Source: a virus. Taken from it: 49,825 nt of DNA. Position 1 is the stretch's first letter. Every line of letters begins with the position of its first letter. The DNA lies in IMG/VR virus record IMGVR_UViG_3300028581_004272, positions 1-49,825 of that record, one strand, 5' to 3'. Both the position numbers and the translations under genes were made by a program. Under the pieces are notes generated by a model. It saw only the letters and a program-made list of their open reading frames with translations, ran no database searches and had not been told where the DNA came from. Below, piece by piece: positions 1 to 7,618 of this stretch.

Positions 1-372
1 TTAAACATTTTTTGCGTTCATATATGCTTCGAGAAACAAAGCAAATTCGTCCAATTCTTCTTTTGGTTTGTCTTTTGCTCTAAATAAAGTAGCTATCAAC
101 TTTTCGGATGTTGATAATGCTTCAAGCAATTCTGAACCGCTTGATTTAGCTGCGTCAACTAAATCTTCTGGTGATGCTGTTTCTCTTAAAAAGTCAACTG
201 TTGTCATGCTAAAAGCTTTAGCTATTCTTTCGACTGTTTCGAAAGAAGGATTTTTAATGCCTCTTTCTAGGTCATTTAAAGTTGTTTTTGATAGTGCGGT
301 AATCTCAGCTAATCTGCGTAATGAGATGTTACGCTTTTCACGAAGTATTTTTAGTTTCTCACCTATAGTCAT
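1..372 (-). CDS. XRE-family HTH repressor (phage CI-like)
   Basis: A 123-residue DNA-binding regulator, probably the prophage repressor that holds the lytic promoters shut. Residues about 3-58 form a classic Cro/CI helix-turn-helix (LAEITALSKTTLNDLERG is the second and third helices). The acidic, helical C-terminal half has no LexA-type Ser-Lys protease signature, so induction by RecA self-cleavage is not indicated. The start is set by a good ribosome site, GAAGGAGG, upstream of the ATG. It is transcribed away from the early operon, the usual arrangement for a lysogeny switch. The stop codon lies at the window edge, so the gene is complete. Family assignment is secure; the phage-repressor role is inferred from position. 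Confidence 0.88.
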   Translation of the reverse strand: MTIGEKLKILREKRNISLRRLAEITALSKTTLNDLERGIKNPSFETVERIAKAFSMTTVDFLRETASPEDLVDAAKSSGSELLEALSTSEKLIATLFRAKDKPKEELDEFALFLEAYMNAKNV

Positions 373-406
373 AGGAATACCTCCTTCTAAATATTTTGTT
401 ACTCTA

Positions 407-435
407 ATTATACAACGCTTGTCCGCTTTTGTAAA
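407..435 (-). promoter_or_regulatory. Leftward promoter of the XRE repressor
   Basis: On the minus strand there is TTTACA (435-430), a 17-bp spacer and TATAAT (412-407), a near-consensus sigma-A promoter ending about 35 bp before the repressor start. A GTCCGC hexamer (421-426) lies inside the spacer, where a bound repressor would block polymerase, suggesting autoregulation. Confidence 0.75.
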
Positions 436-559
436 GACTTTTACGAAAAAACATTTATAAACGGACTAAAAGTGGAGTAAAAGGAAGAAATGCTTAGCTT
501 TTTAAAGAAAAACCATAAAAGCGGACAGTTTTTCAGCGAATACAACCTGTCCGCAGTGT

Positions 560-588
560 TTGCAATTTGTCCATAATAGTAGTACAAT
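560..588 (+). promoter_or_regulatory. Probable rightward early promoter
   Basis: TTGCAA (560-565), a 17-bp spacer and TACAAT (583-588) lie 25 bp before the 613 start codon. A GTCCA element sits in the spacer and a GTCCGC just upstream at 549, so this looks like the second half of the divergent switch. Confidence 0.5.
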
Positions 589-612
589 GTTAAACATAGG
601 AGGCGGACAAAT

Positions 613-747
613 ATGAATAACATAAGAGAAATGGTTAATGTAAAGCCCGTGAAATTTGCAAGAATGATTAAGGACCATCTCTACGACATTATCGATGGTA
701 CAAAGCATGCAAATATCAGTAGTACACTAAAAATTTCTGTGCCTTAA
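613..747 (+). CDS. Small early phage protein, 44 aa
   Basis: A 44-residue basic ORF beginning MNNIREMVNVKPVKFARMIK, with a strong AGGAGG site 8 bp before the ATG. It is the first gene rightward of the switch, where Cro-like or excision proteins usually lie. No family is recognised and it is too short for a full HTH. A CGGAC element overlaps its ribosome site, so it is likely repressed in the lysogen. Confidence 0.5.
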   Translation: MNNIREMVNVKPVKFARMIKDHLYDIIDGTKHANISSTLKISVP

Positions 748-920
748 GAAGTAATCATTGGCTATTAACAATTTATTCTCCGCTAAAACGGACACAACCC
801 CCCTCGCCCCCTCGCACTTATTGTAGTCGAAACATAGTTCCATAAAACGGACTTTCGAGAAAAGATGGAGTTTTATGCAAAAAAATTATACAGAAATTAA
901 ATAATTACTTAGAGCAGAGC

Positions 921-985
921 GCGTTGCAAATGCAACATACGAGTCTGACAAGTAGCTTTAAAGCTATGCGTCGGGCTATTTTTTT
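921..985 (+). terminator. Two-hairpin structured leader ending in an intrinsic terminator
   Basis: A small hairpin (GTTGCA-AA-TGCAAC, 923-936) is followed by a long one from 942 to 977 (AGTCTGAC and GTAGCTTT pair with AAAGCTAT and GTCGGGCT, allowing G-U pairs and one 2x2 internal loop). A T run follows at 979-985. It stands between the first early gene and the sigma-like gene, so it could be a plain terminator, an attenuator or a processed small RNA. Confidence 0.6.
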
Positions 986-1037
986 AACCTTTTTTACAAA
1001 GTAGTAAGCATTTTTCAAAAATTAGGAGGGTGTCAAA

Positions 1038-1475
1038 ATGGAAAGATTTATTAGAATTGGCAAGGAATTAGTACCTGTAAGTGAAGAGGTATACAAAGAG
1101 TATTACATAATGGCAAGGCGTAAGAAGTATTTGGAAAATGATATAAAGGTTGGTCGAATTGATGTTGATGTGGAAAACGAGACAGTGACATTTGTGGATA
1201 GCAAAGAGGATTCTTTGCAACGTTTAATGGAACAAGGTGCAGATTTTACGGAGGATAAAAGTATTGAGGACATAGTTTGTGATAAAGCTATGCTTGTTAT
1301 TTTGCAAGCTGCAATGACGGAACTGGACCACGAGGAGAAGGAATTAATTCAGGCTTTATATTATAAAAACCTTACATTAAGAGAATATGCAGAACAGAAA
1401 AATGTATCACACACGGCAATAAAGAATAGAAGAAATAAAATTTTAGATAAATTTAAAAATTTATTTAACAAATAG
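1038..1475 (+). CDS. Sigma-70 region-4-like regulator
   Basis: A 145-residue protein with a sigma-70 region-4-type helix-turn-helix at about residues 95-142 (LREYAEQKNVSHTAIKNRR). The acidic N-terminal half lacks sigma region 2, so it probably acts as an accessory transcription regulator and not as a full sigma factor. It starts at an ATG 8 bp behind AGGAGGG. Such short region-4 proteins are common in clostridial phages and conjugative elements, often as the first gene behind a terminator. Its target promoters are not known from the sequence. Confidence 0.7.
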   Translation: MERFIRIGKELVPVSEEVYKEYYIMARRKKYLENDIKVGRIDVDVENETVTFVDSKEDSLQRLMEQGADFTEDKSIEDIVCDKAMLVILQAAMTELDHEEKELIQALYYKNLTLREYAEQKNVSHTAIKNRRNKILDKFKNLFNK

Positions 1476-1551
1476 GTTTCCAAACTACCTCGCCCATTGG
1501 CTAATAAGTGAAGGGATAAATTCTCTACAAAAAAATGAGGAGGTAAACACA

Positions 1552-1704
1552 TTGAATGTAAAAGTAGTAGACCAAGAAATGCAGGATGAAATGGTAGGCG
1601 TGCTTACAGCTATAAGCATTGTTTCAAAAAGACTGGCTAAGAGAATGTTAGAGCTTAATGAGCAAAAAAGCGAGTCACCACAGGCGAGTGAGGTGAAAAC
1701 TTAA
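1552..1704 (+). CDS. Small early protein, 50 aa, TTG start
   Basis: A 50-residue ORF opened by TTG behind GAGGAGGT at 1537-1544. Its TAA shares a base with the ATG of the next gene, which argues for translational coupling and hence a real gene. The product is mostly one predicted helix (VLTAISIVSKRLAKRMLELN) with a charged tail. No family is recognised. It resembles the small phage proteins often found ahead of DUF4406 genes. Confidence 0.6.
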   Translation: MNVKVVDQEMQDEMVGVLTAISIVSKRLAKRMLELNEQKSESPQASEVKT

Positions 1705-2033
1705 TGCAATTAGTATTCATATGCTCACCCTTCAGTGGCGACATTAGGCGTAATACGAAAAAGGCAGCAGGGTATTGCAGGTTTGCATATTTTAAAGGTT
1801 TCGTGCCGTATGCACCCCATCTTCACAATCCGAATTTTCTTTTTGAGGACATACCTGAGGAGCGTGAGGCAGGTATTGCATTGGGAATAGAAATATTGAA
1901 ACGGTGCAATCAGCTTTGGTTATTTGGTGACAAGTTGACTGGTGGTATGAGGTTAGAGCTAAAAGCAGTACAGCAAATGAAAATTCAGGTTAGATATTTC
2001 ACAGATAAATGTGAAGAAAGAGAGGTTAATTAG
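1704..2033 (+). CDS. DUF4406/DUF7768 nucleoside 2-deoxyribosyltransferase-like protein
   Basis: A 109-residue protein beginning MQLVFICSPFSGDIRRNTKK, the hallmark of the DUF4406-type, deoxyribosyltransferase-like fold. The N-terminal SPFSGD loop follows the first strand, and the later WLFGDKLTGGMRLEL segment matches the conserved G-x-T-x-G-M region with a catalytic-type Glu. Family members may handle nucleotides or nucleotide derivatives, but the substrate of the phage versions is not established. It overlaps the preceding stop by one base and sits at the head of the replication module. Confidence 0.75.
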   Translation: MQLVFICSPFSGDIRRNTKKAAGYCRFAYFKGFVPYAPHLHNPNFLFEDIPEEREAGIALGIEILKRCNQLWLFGDKLTGGMRLELKAVQQMKIQVRYFTDKCEEREVN

Positions 2034-2034
2034 G

Positions 2035-2781
2035 ATGAATGAATTACAGATTATAACAGAGCGTGAAATATTAGGGCAAGCTTTAAAAATTTACGGAAAT
2101 GAAGAGAACCCTTTGTTTTTAGCTAAGGACGTAGCAACGAGGATTGAGCACAGCGATGTTTCAACAATGTTGAGGGCGGTTAATGATGATGAAAAGCTGA
2201 CCCAAACAATGTTTGTATCAGGTCAAAATCGTGAATGTTGCTTTTTAACAGAAGATGGTTTATACGAAGTACTGATGCAAAGTAGAAAGCCTATTGCAAA
2301 AGAATTCAAAAAACATATCAAACAGATTTTAAAGGACATCCGCAGGCATGATATTTATGTAGCACCACAGACACTTGATGCAATGCTAAACGATCCAGAC
2401 ACGATGATAAAAACATTGCAGGCGTTGAAAACGGAACGTGATAAGGTTGCGACATTAAAGTTAGTTAATGCTGAAATGCAACCTAAGGTAGATTACTTTG
2501 ATGCAATGGTAGACAAAAATTTGCTTACTAATTTCAGAGATACTGCGAAAGAGCTTAAGGTTGGTGAAAGAGCTTTTGTTAAGTTTCTGATTGACAAAAG
2601 ATATATTTATCGTGATTTTAGAGGTGTTATAAAGCCTTATGCTGACAAAAATAACGGATTATTTGAAATGAAGGAAGTGGCAAGTGTAAATTTTGAGTGG
2701 GCAGGAGTTCAAACATTTATAACGCCAAAGGGCAGAGAAACTTTTAGACTTTTACTAATTAAGGGGGCATCAGTACAATGA
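2035..2781 (+). CDS. Phage antirepressor, Bro-N plus KilA-C
   Basis: A 248-residue two-domain protein. Residues about 10-105 are a Bro-N domain (FLAKDVATRIEHSDVSTML, then FLTEDGLYEVLMQSRKP and FKKHIKQILKDIR). Residues about 140-245 are a KilA-C/ANT domain (KVDYFDAMVDKNLL... KELKVGERAFVKFLIDKRYIYRD). Proteins of this type bind DNA or repressors and promote the lytic switch. The ATG at 2035 is one base after the previous stop. A GTG at 2011 would add eight residues but overlaps the upstream gene, so I prefer 2035. Confidence 0.88.
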   Translation: MNELQIITEREILGQALKIYGNEENPLFLAKDVATRIEHSDVSTMLRAVNDDEKLTQTMFVSGQNRECCFLTEDGLYEVLMQSRKPIAKEFKKHIKQILKDIRRHDIYVAPQTLDAMLNDPDTMIKTLQALKTERDKVATLKLVNAEMQPKVDYFDAMVDKNLLTNFRDTAKELKVGERAFVKFLIDKRYIYRDFRGVIKPYADKNNGLFEMKEVASVNFEWAGVQTFITPKGRETFRLLLIKGASVQ

Positions 2782-3065
2782 GCAAAATTAAATTAGCTTT
2801 ATCAGTAGTAGAGGATTTGAGAACACTTGCAATAAGTATTGAAACGTTAGCAAAAGCTCTGTTAGAGGGTGAAATGCCTGTAGCAGCAGTAGTAGTAACA
2901 AAGCCGAAAGAAGTAACCCTTGAGGATGTTAGGGCGCTGCTTACAGCAAAAAAACGCGAGGGAAAGTCTGTTACAGAGCTACTTAATAAATTTGGTGCAA
3001 GCAAACTAACTGATATTGACCCTGTAAGATATTCGGATCTTCTGGAAGCAGCGGGTGAAATATAA
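2778..3065 (+). CDS. Conserved small phage replication-module protein
   Basis: A 95-residue protein with a helical N-terminal half and a C-terminal block (VRALLTAKKREGKSVTELL then KLTDIDPVRYSDLL). I recognise this block from small phage proteins that sit directly upstream of DUF2800 nucleases in Bacillota phages, sometimes mislabelled as an rRNA biogenesis protein. Four-base overlaps at the 5' side and a one-base overlap at the 3' side make it part of one translationally coupled operon. A role in recombination or replication is inferred from position only. Confidence 0.65.
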   Translation: MSKIKLALSVVEDLRTLAISIETLAKALLEGEMPVAAVVVTKPKEVTLEDVRALLTAKKREGKSVTELLNKFGASKLTDIDPVRYSDLLEAAGEI

Positions 3066-4204
3066 TGGGCAAACATGCACTGCTTAGTGCTTCATCAGCT
3101 CATAGATGGATAAATTGCAGTCCATCTGCAAGGTTAGAGGAGCAGTTTGAAAACACTACAAGCGTTTATGCTGAGGAAGGAACAGCGGCGCATAGCTTAT
3201 CAGAACATAAACTGCGTGAATTTTTAGGAATCAAATCTAAACGTCCTGAAAGCCAGTTTGACTGTGAGGATATGGAGCGTTATACCAATGATTATATACA
3301 GTTTGCGGTTGACCTAATAGCACAGGCAAGGCACCGTTGCAATGACGCAATCGTGCTAATTGAGCAGAGGCTAGATTACACCCAGTATTGCAGTGAAGGC
3401 TTCGGTACAGGTGATTTAGTTATTATTGCTGATGGAGTACTTGATATAGCGGATCTTAAATACGGCCTAGGGAATGCGGTATATGCACAAAACAATCCGC
3501 AAATGAGGTTATACGCACTCGGTGCATTGGCACTTTTTGATGACCTTTATGATATTCAAACTATAAGGATGAGCATCTGCCAGCCACGACTTGAAAATAT
3601 CTCTATTGATGAAATGAGCGTGGCAGAGCTTAAAGACTGGGCGGAAAATATACTTAGGCCTGCTGCAGAGCTTGCCTATGCTGGCGAGGGTGAATTTGCT
3701 CCATGTGAATATACATGTAAGTTTTGCAGGGCAAAGGCTACATGCAGGGCAAGAAGTGAAAAAAGCTTAGAACTTGCAAAGTTGGACTTTGCTATATCCC
3801 CAACTCTCTCAGATGATGAGGTGCAGGAAATACTGCCAATGCTAAATAGCTTAATTAACTGGGCAAATGATGTATATACCTATGCGCAGGAAAAAGCTAT
3901 AAACGAAGGTAAAGAGTGGACGGGATTCAAGGTCGTGTCTGGTCGAAGCAATCGTAAATATACAGATAGGCAGGCGGTGCTTGAAGTTTGCATTGCTTAT
4001 GGTAAAACTGATAAGGAGCTTCATACTCATGAACTTATTGGTATAACAGATATGGAAAAACTGCTGGGCAAGAAAACATTTAATGATCTACTGTCAGATT
4101 TAGTGGAGAAGCCACAAGGGAAATTATGTTTAGCGTCAGATAATGATAAACGAACTGCTGTAAATTTTAATGCGGCAGGAGAAGAATTTAAGGAGGAAAT
4201 GTAA
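3065..4204 (+). CDS. DUF2800 Cas4/RecB-like PD-(D/E)XK nuclease
   Basis: A 379-residue DUF2800 protein. Visible motifs are an N-terminal LSASSAHRWINCSPSARLE with EEGTAAH, the nuclease core GTGDLVIIADGVLDIADLKYG (a G-x-x-D then D-x-K arrangement), and a C-terminal cysteine cluster C-x3-C-x2-C...C (CEYTCKFCRAKATC) like the iron-sulfur cysteines of Cas4 and AddB. It is probably the phage recombination exonuclease. The next gene encodes the DUF2815 ssDNA-binding protein, the usual partner pair in this phage group. The C-terminal third is less conserved and unassigned. Confidence 0.85.
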   Translation: MGKHALLSASSAHRWINCSPSARLEEQFENTTSVYAEEGTAAHSLSEHKLREFLGIKSKRPESQFDCEDMERYTNDYIQFAVDLIAQARHRCNDAIVLIEQRLDYTQYCSEGFGTGDLVIIADGVLDIADLKYGLGNAVYAQNNPQMRLYALGALALFDDLYDIQTIRMSICQPRLENISIDEMSVAELKDWAENILRPAAELAYAGEGEFAPCEYTCKFCRAKATCRARSEKSLELAKLDFAISPTLSDDEVQEILPMLNSLINWANDVYTYAQEKAINEGKEWTGFKVVSGRSNRKYTDRQAVLEVCIAYGKTDKELHTHELIGITDMEKLLGKKTFNDLLSDLVEKPQGKLCLASDNDKRTAVNFNAAGEEFKEEM

Positions 4205-4756
4205 ATGAAAAAAGAGACTGCAGCAACAAAAGTGGTAACAGGCAAAGTTAGGTTTAGCTATGCAAATATATGGGAACCTAAGAGTATCAATGGTGGGGAG
4301 CCTAAATATAGTGTTTCTCTTGTCATTCCAAAAAGCGATAAAAAAACATTAGCTGATATTAACGCCGCTATTGAAGCAGCAAAAGAGGAAGGCAAAAGCA
4401 AGTTTGGTGGCAAAATACCTGCGAACTTAAAACTTCCACTTCGTGATGGTGATGTTGATAGGCCTGATGATGACGCTTATGCTAACAGCTATTTTATAAA
4501 TGCGAATAGCAAGGACCGACCAGGCGTTGTTGATAAAGCAGTAAAGACTATACTTGACCAAGATGAGGTTTACAGCGGTTGTTATGGGCGAGCTTCAATT
4601 ACATTCTATGCTTTTAATTCTAATGGGAACAGAGGAATAGCTTGTGGATTGCAAAATTTGCAAAAAATAACAGACGGTGAGCCCCTAAGTGGTCGCAGTA
4701 GAGCAGAGAATGATTTTGATAGCTATGAGAACGTAGAGGATGATGAGCTTTGCTAA
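4205..4756 (+). CDS. DUF2815 phage ssDNA-binding protein
   Basis: A 183-residue DUF2815 protein, a T7 gp2.5-like OB-fold family. Typical features are TGKVRFSYANIWEPKSINGGEPKYSVSLVIPK at the N-terminus, a central YANSYFINANSKDRPGVVD, then YSGCYGRASITFYAFNSNGNRGIACGLQNLQK. The tail is acidic (EDDEL), as expected for ssDNA-binding proteins that contact polymerase or helicase. It directly follows the nuclease gene and overlaps the polymerase start by 7 bases. It should coat single-stranded DNA during phage replication and recombination. Confidence 0.85.
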   Translation: MKKETAATKVVTGKVRFSYANIWEPKSINGGEPKYSVSLVIPKSDKKTLADINAAIEAAKEEGKSKFGGKIPANLKLPLRDGDVDRPDDDAYANSYFINANSKDRPGVVDKAVKTILDQDEVYSGCYGRASITFYAFNSNGNRGIACGLQNLQKITDGEPLSGRSRAENDFDSYENVEDDELC

Positions 4757-7614
4757 TTTCACTGGACATTGAAACATATAGCAGTGTGGATTTAATTAGT
4801 TGCGGTGTATATAAATATGTGCAAGCACACGACTTTGAAATATTGCTTCTAGCTTATGCTTTTGATGACGAAGAAGTACATATTCTTGATCTTGTAGTTG
4901 GTGAGGAAATACCAACAATAGTTTTGCAGGCTTTAAGTGATGATCGTATTACGAAGTCAGCATATAACGCAATGTTTGAGAGAATTTGTATAAGCAAGCA
5001 TTTAGGTATTCACCTATCACCACTATCGTGGGAATGTACAGCTGTTAAGGCGGCAACGTTATCACTTCCAGCTTCTCTTGCAAATGTAGCAAATGTATTA
5101 AAACTTGAACAAGGCAAAATGGGTGAAGGAAAAGATTTAATAAAATATTTCTGCATTCCATGTTCACCAACAAAGGTAAATGGTGGTAGGTGTAAAAACC
5201 TACCTTGCCATGCACCTGATAAGTGGGATTTGTTTAAAGAATATTGTATTCGTGATGTTGAAGTTGAGCGAAATGTTAGAAAAAAGCTATTAGAATTCAA
5301 GTATGATGAACAATCGTTATATTGTCTTGACCAGAAAATCAATGACACAGGGGTTTCGGTAGATATGGAACTTGTGGAAAATGCTATTGCTTTTGATGCG
5401 CTGTCTAAAGATGATATGTTATCTCAAGCCAAGAAACTAACGGGACTTGACAATCCAAATAGTGTTGCCCAATTAAAACAGTGGCTGCTAGATAATGGTC
5501 TTGAGGTAGATAGTTTATCAAAGAAAACAGTTGTGGAATTGGCAAAGGAAAATGACGGTGATATTGAGGAGCTATTGAATTTAAGGCTTCGAATGTCAAA
5601 AACATCAACTAAGAAATATGAAGCCATAAAGCGTAGTGTTTGTGATGATGGTAGAGTGAAAGGATTGTTTCAATTCTGCGGTGCAAATAGGACGGGTAGG
5701 TGGTGTTTGACTGGCGACCACGAGGTGCTGACGAAAAATGGCTGGAAGCGTTTGGATGAATGGAACGGCGGTGAAATAGCATGTTGGACTGCCAAAGGTG
5801 AAATGGTATCATTTCAAAAAGCAGAGCAAGTTCAGTTTGATTATAACGGAGATATGTACATTTATTCAGACAAGCGGATATCTCAAATCAGTACACCTGA
5901 CCACAAAATGTATGTTAAACGTAGATACGGTGCTCCGTGGCAAACGGATGTTGTTGAAAATATGCAGTATTACCGACCGAGTATTCCGTTTACGGGGTTT
6001 CGTACCATCAACTCCAATCTCGAACACAGTCAATTGAGAGTTCTTGTGATGGTTCAAGCTGACGGTCATTATGTTTCGGATGGAGGAATAAGATTAAAAT
6101 TCGTAAAACAAAGAAAAATTGAACGATGCCGCTATCTGCTTAGGAAAGCAGATATTACATATTTGGAAACAGAGCAAAAAGCCGGTAATAAGGTAGCAGC
6201 TATGTTTACTATAACTGCAAGACATGTACCGTTATGGTTAAGGCTATTTAGGGAAAAAACTTTTGGTTCGTGGTTGTTTGACGAAAGTGCGGATGTGTTC
6301 TTTGATGAAATTGTACACTGGGATGGGTATCAAAGTGCTAAAAACAGTATTCAATATTGTACTTGTAATAAACAAAATGCTGATATTGTACAGGCATTTG
6401 CCCACATAAGCGGTAGGAGTGCATTAATAAGGGTGAAATGCAGAAGCGAAGAACACCCCAACTGGAGTGATGCTTATGTCGTTGATATTTGGTTGACGCC
6501 GAAAAACTGTCACGAAATAAGAACTAAACCACTGAAGTACCATTATTCTGGCAAGGTTTATTGTGCAGCTACCTCAACTGGGTACTTTTTAATCCGACGC
6601 AATGGTAGAGTATGGGTAACTGGTAACTCGGGACGCTTGGTTCAGGTGCAAAATTTACCACAAAATCATCTAAAAGACTTAGAACTGGCAAGGCAGATTG
6701 TAAAGAATGGTGATTTTAATCTATTAGAGCAAATGTATGATAGTGTGCCATCGGTGCTGTCTGAACTTATCCGAACTGCGTTTATTCCGCAAGAGGGTAG
6801 TAGGTTTATTGTAGCAGACTTTAGTGCAATTGAAGCTCGTGTTATAGCCTGGTTTGCAGGTGAGCAGTGGAGACTTGATGTTTTTAACTCGCACGGCAAA
6901 ATATATGAGGCCTCAGCATCTGCAATGTTCCACGTACCAATTGGTCAGATAGATAAAACATCACCCCTAAGGCAAAAAGGTAAAATAGCTGAACTCGCTC
7001 TTGGTTATGGCGGCTCTGTTGGGGCTTTAAAAGCTATGGGAGCATTAGAAATGGGTGTGGCTGAAAACGAGCTGAAAGGACTGGTTAATGCTTGGCGAAA
7101 TGCAAATCCTGCGATTGTTAAGTTTTGGTGGGATGTAGGAAACGCTGCAGAACTTGCAGTAACAAAAGGAAAAGCAACAACTATTGGTAGAATAAAAATA
7201 GGTTGTGGGAAAGTCGGTGGAGATAGATATTTGATGTGTATTTTACCTTCGGGACGCCGTTTATGCTATTTTCACCCATCAATGCAGTTAGGAAAGTTTG
7301 ATCGAATGAACGTTACTTATGAAGGTATTGGAACATCTAAAAGATGGGGTCGACTTGACTCATATGGACCAAAGTTTGTGGAAAATATTGTACAGGCAAC
7401 CGCAAGGGATTTACTTGCCGAGGCTATGATAAGGCTAGATATAGCAGGTTACAAAATAGTTATGCATGTGCATGATGAAGCTGTGGCTGAGGCACCAATG
7501 GGTTTTAGAAGTGTCAAGGAAATGTGCGACATAATGGCAATAAATCCAGTTTGGGCAGATGGTTTGCCACTTAAAGCAGATGGGTATGAATGTAAATTCT
7601 ATAAAAAGGAATGA
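4750..7614 (+). CDS. Family A DNA polymerase (phage type) containing an intein
   Basis: A 954-residue precursor. The spliced enzyme would be 646 residues, normal for this phage family. The N-terminal 3'-5' exonuclease has LISLDIETYS (motif I D-x-E) and YCIRDVEVER (motif III). The polymerase part has RTGRW/SGRLVQVQNLPQN, motif A (IVADFSAIEARVIAWFAG), motif B (RQKGKIAELALGYGG) and motif C (MHVHDEAVAEAP). The intein occupies residues 319-626. The only usable initiator in frame is TTG 4750, overlapping the DUF2815 gene and 9 bp after GAGGA. No 5'-nuclease domain is present. It should be the replicative polymerase of the phage. Confidence 0.92.
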   Translation: MLISLDIETYSSVDLISCGVYKYVQAHDFEILLLAYAFDDEEVHILDLVVGEEIPTIVLQALSDDRITKSAYNAMFERICISKHLGIHLSPLSWECTAVKAATLSLPASLANVANVLKLEQGKMGEGKDLIKYFCIPCSPTKVNGGRCKNLPCHAPDKWDLFKEYCIRDVEVERNVRKKLLEFKYDEQSLYCLDQKINDTGVSVDMELVENAIAFDALSKDDMLSQAKKLTGLDNPNSVAQLKQWLLDNGLEVDSLSKKTVVELAKENDGDIEELLNLRLRMSKTSTKKYEAIKRSVCDDGRVKGLFQFCGANRTGRWCLTGDHEVLTKNGWKRLDEWNGGEIACWTAKGEMVSFQKAEQVQFDYNGDMYIYSDKRISQISTPDHKMYVKRRYGAPWQTDVVENMQYYRPSIPFTGFRTINSNLEHSQLRVLVMVQADGHYVSDGGIRLKFVKQRKIERCRYLLRKADITYLETEQKAGNKVAAMFTITARHVPLWLRLFREKTFGSWLFDESADVFFDEIVHWDGYQSAKNSIQYCTCNKQNADIVQAFAHISGRSALIRVKCRSEEHPNWSDAYVVDIWLTPKNCHEIRTKPLKYHYSGKVYCAATSTGYFLIRRNGRVWVTGNSGRLVQVQNLPQNHLKDLELARQIVKNGDFNLLEQMYDSVPSVLSELIRTAFIPQEGSRFIVADFSAIEARVIAWFAGEQWRLDVFNSHGKIYEASASAMFHVPIGQIDKTSPLRQKGKIAELALGYGGSVGALKAMGALEMGVAENELKGLVNAWRNANPAIVKFWWDVGNAAELAVTKGKATTIGRIKIGCGKVGGDRYLMCILPSGRRLCYFHPSMQLGKFDRMNVTYEGIGTSKRWGRLDSYGPKFVENIVQATARDLLAEAMIRLDIAGYKIVMHVHDEAVAEAPMGFRSVKEMCDIMAINPVWADGLPLKADGYECKFYKKE
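5704..6627 (+). other. Intein with LAGLIDADG-like endonuclease region in the polymerase
   Basis: A 308-residue in-frame insertion between Trp and Ser of the conserved RTGRW-SGRLVQVQNLP motif. It begins with Cys1 in CLTGDHEVLT (block A), has TPDHKMYV (block B) and ends with YHYSGKVYCAATSTGYFLIRRNG...VTGN before the +1 Ser (blocks F and G). The residue before the terminal Asn is Gly, not the usual His. The central part has two LAGLIDADG-like helices with acidic residues (VLVMVQADGHY and FFDEIVHWDGY), so a homing endonuclease is likely, perhaps weakened. Splicing is needed to restore the polymerase. Confidence 0.9.
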
Positions 7615-7618
7615 GAAT

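Larger units (their letters stand above)
421..852. promoter_or_regulatory. Cluster of GTCCG/CGGAC operator-like hexamers
   Basis: The pentamer GTCCG or its complement occurs at 421, 462, 522, 549, 604, 789 and 848, with a GTCCA variant at 569, in a very AT-rich 430-bp stretch. Flanks are often T or A runs (for example AAAAGCGGACAGTTTTT). Sites fall in the leftward promoter spacer, around the rightward promoter and on the ribosome site of the 613 gene. They are probably operators for the XRE repressor, though binding is inferred only. Confidence 0.5.

Noticed and set aside
68-460. Open frame antisense to the XRE repressor
   Set aside because: Lies wholly over the repressor and its promoter, has no ribosome site and gives a protein of random look.
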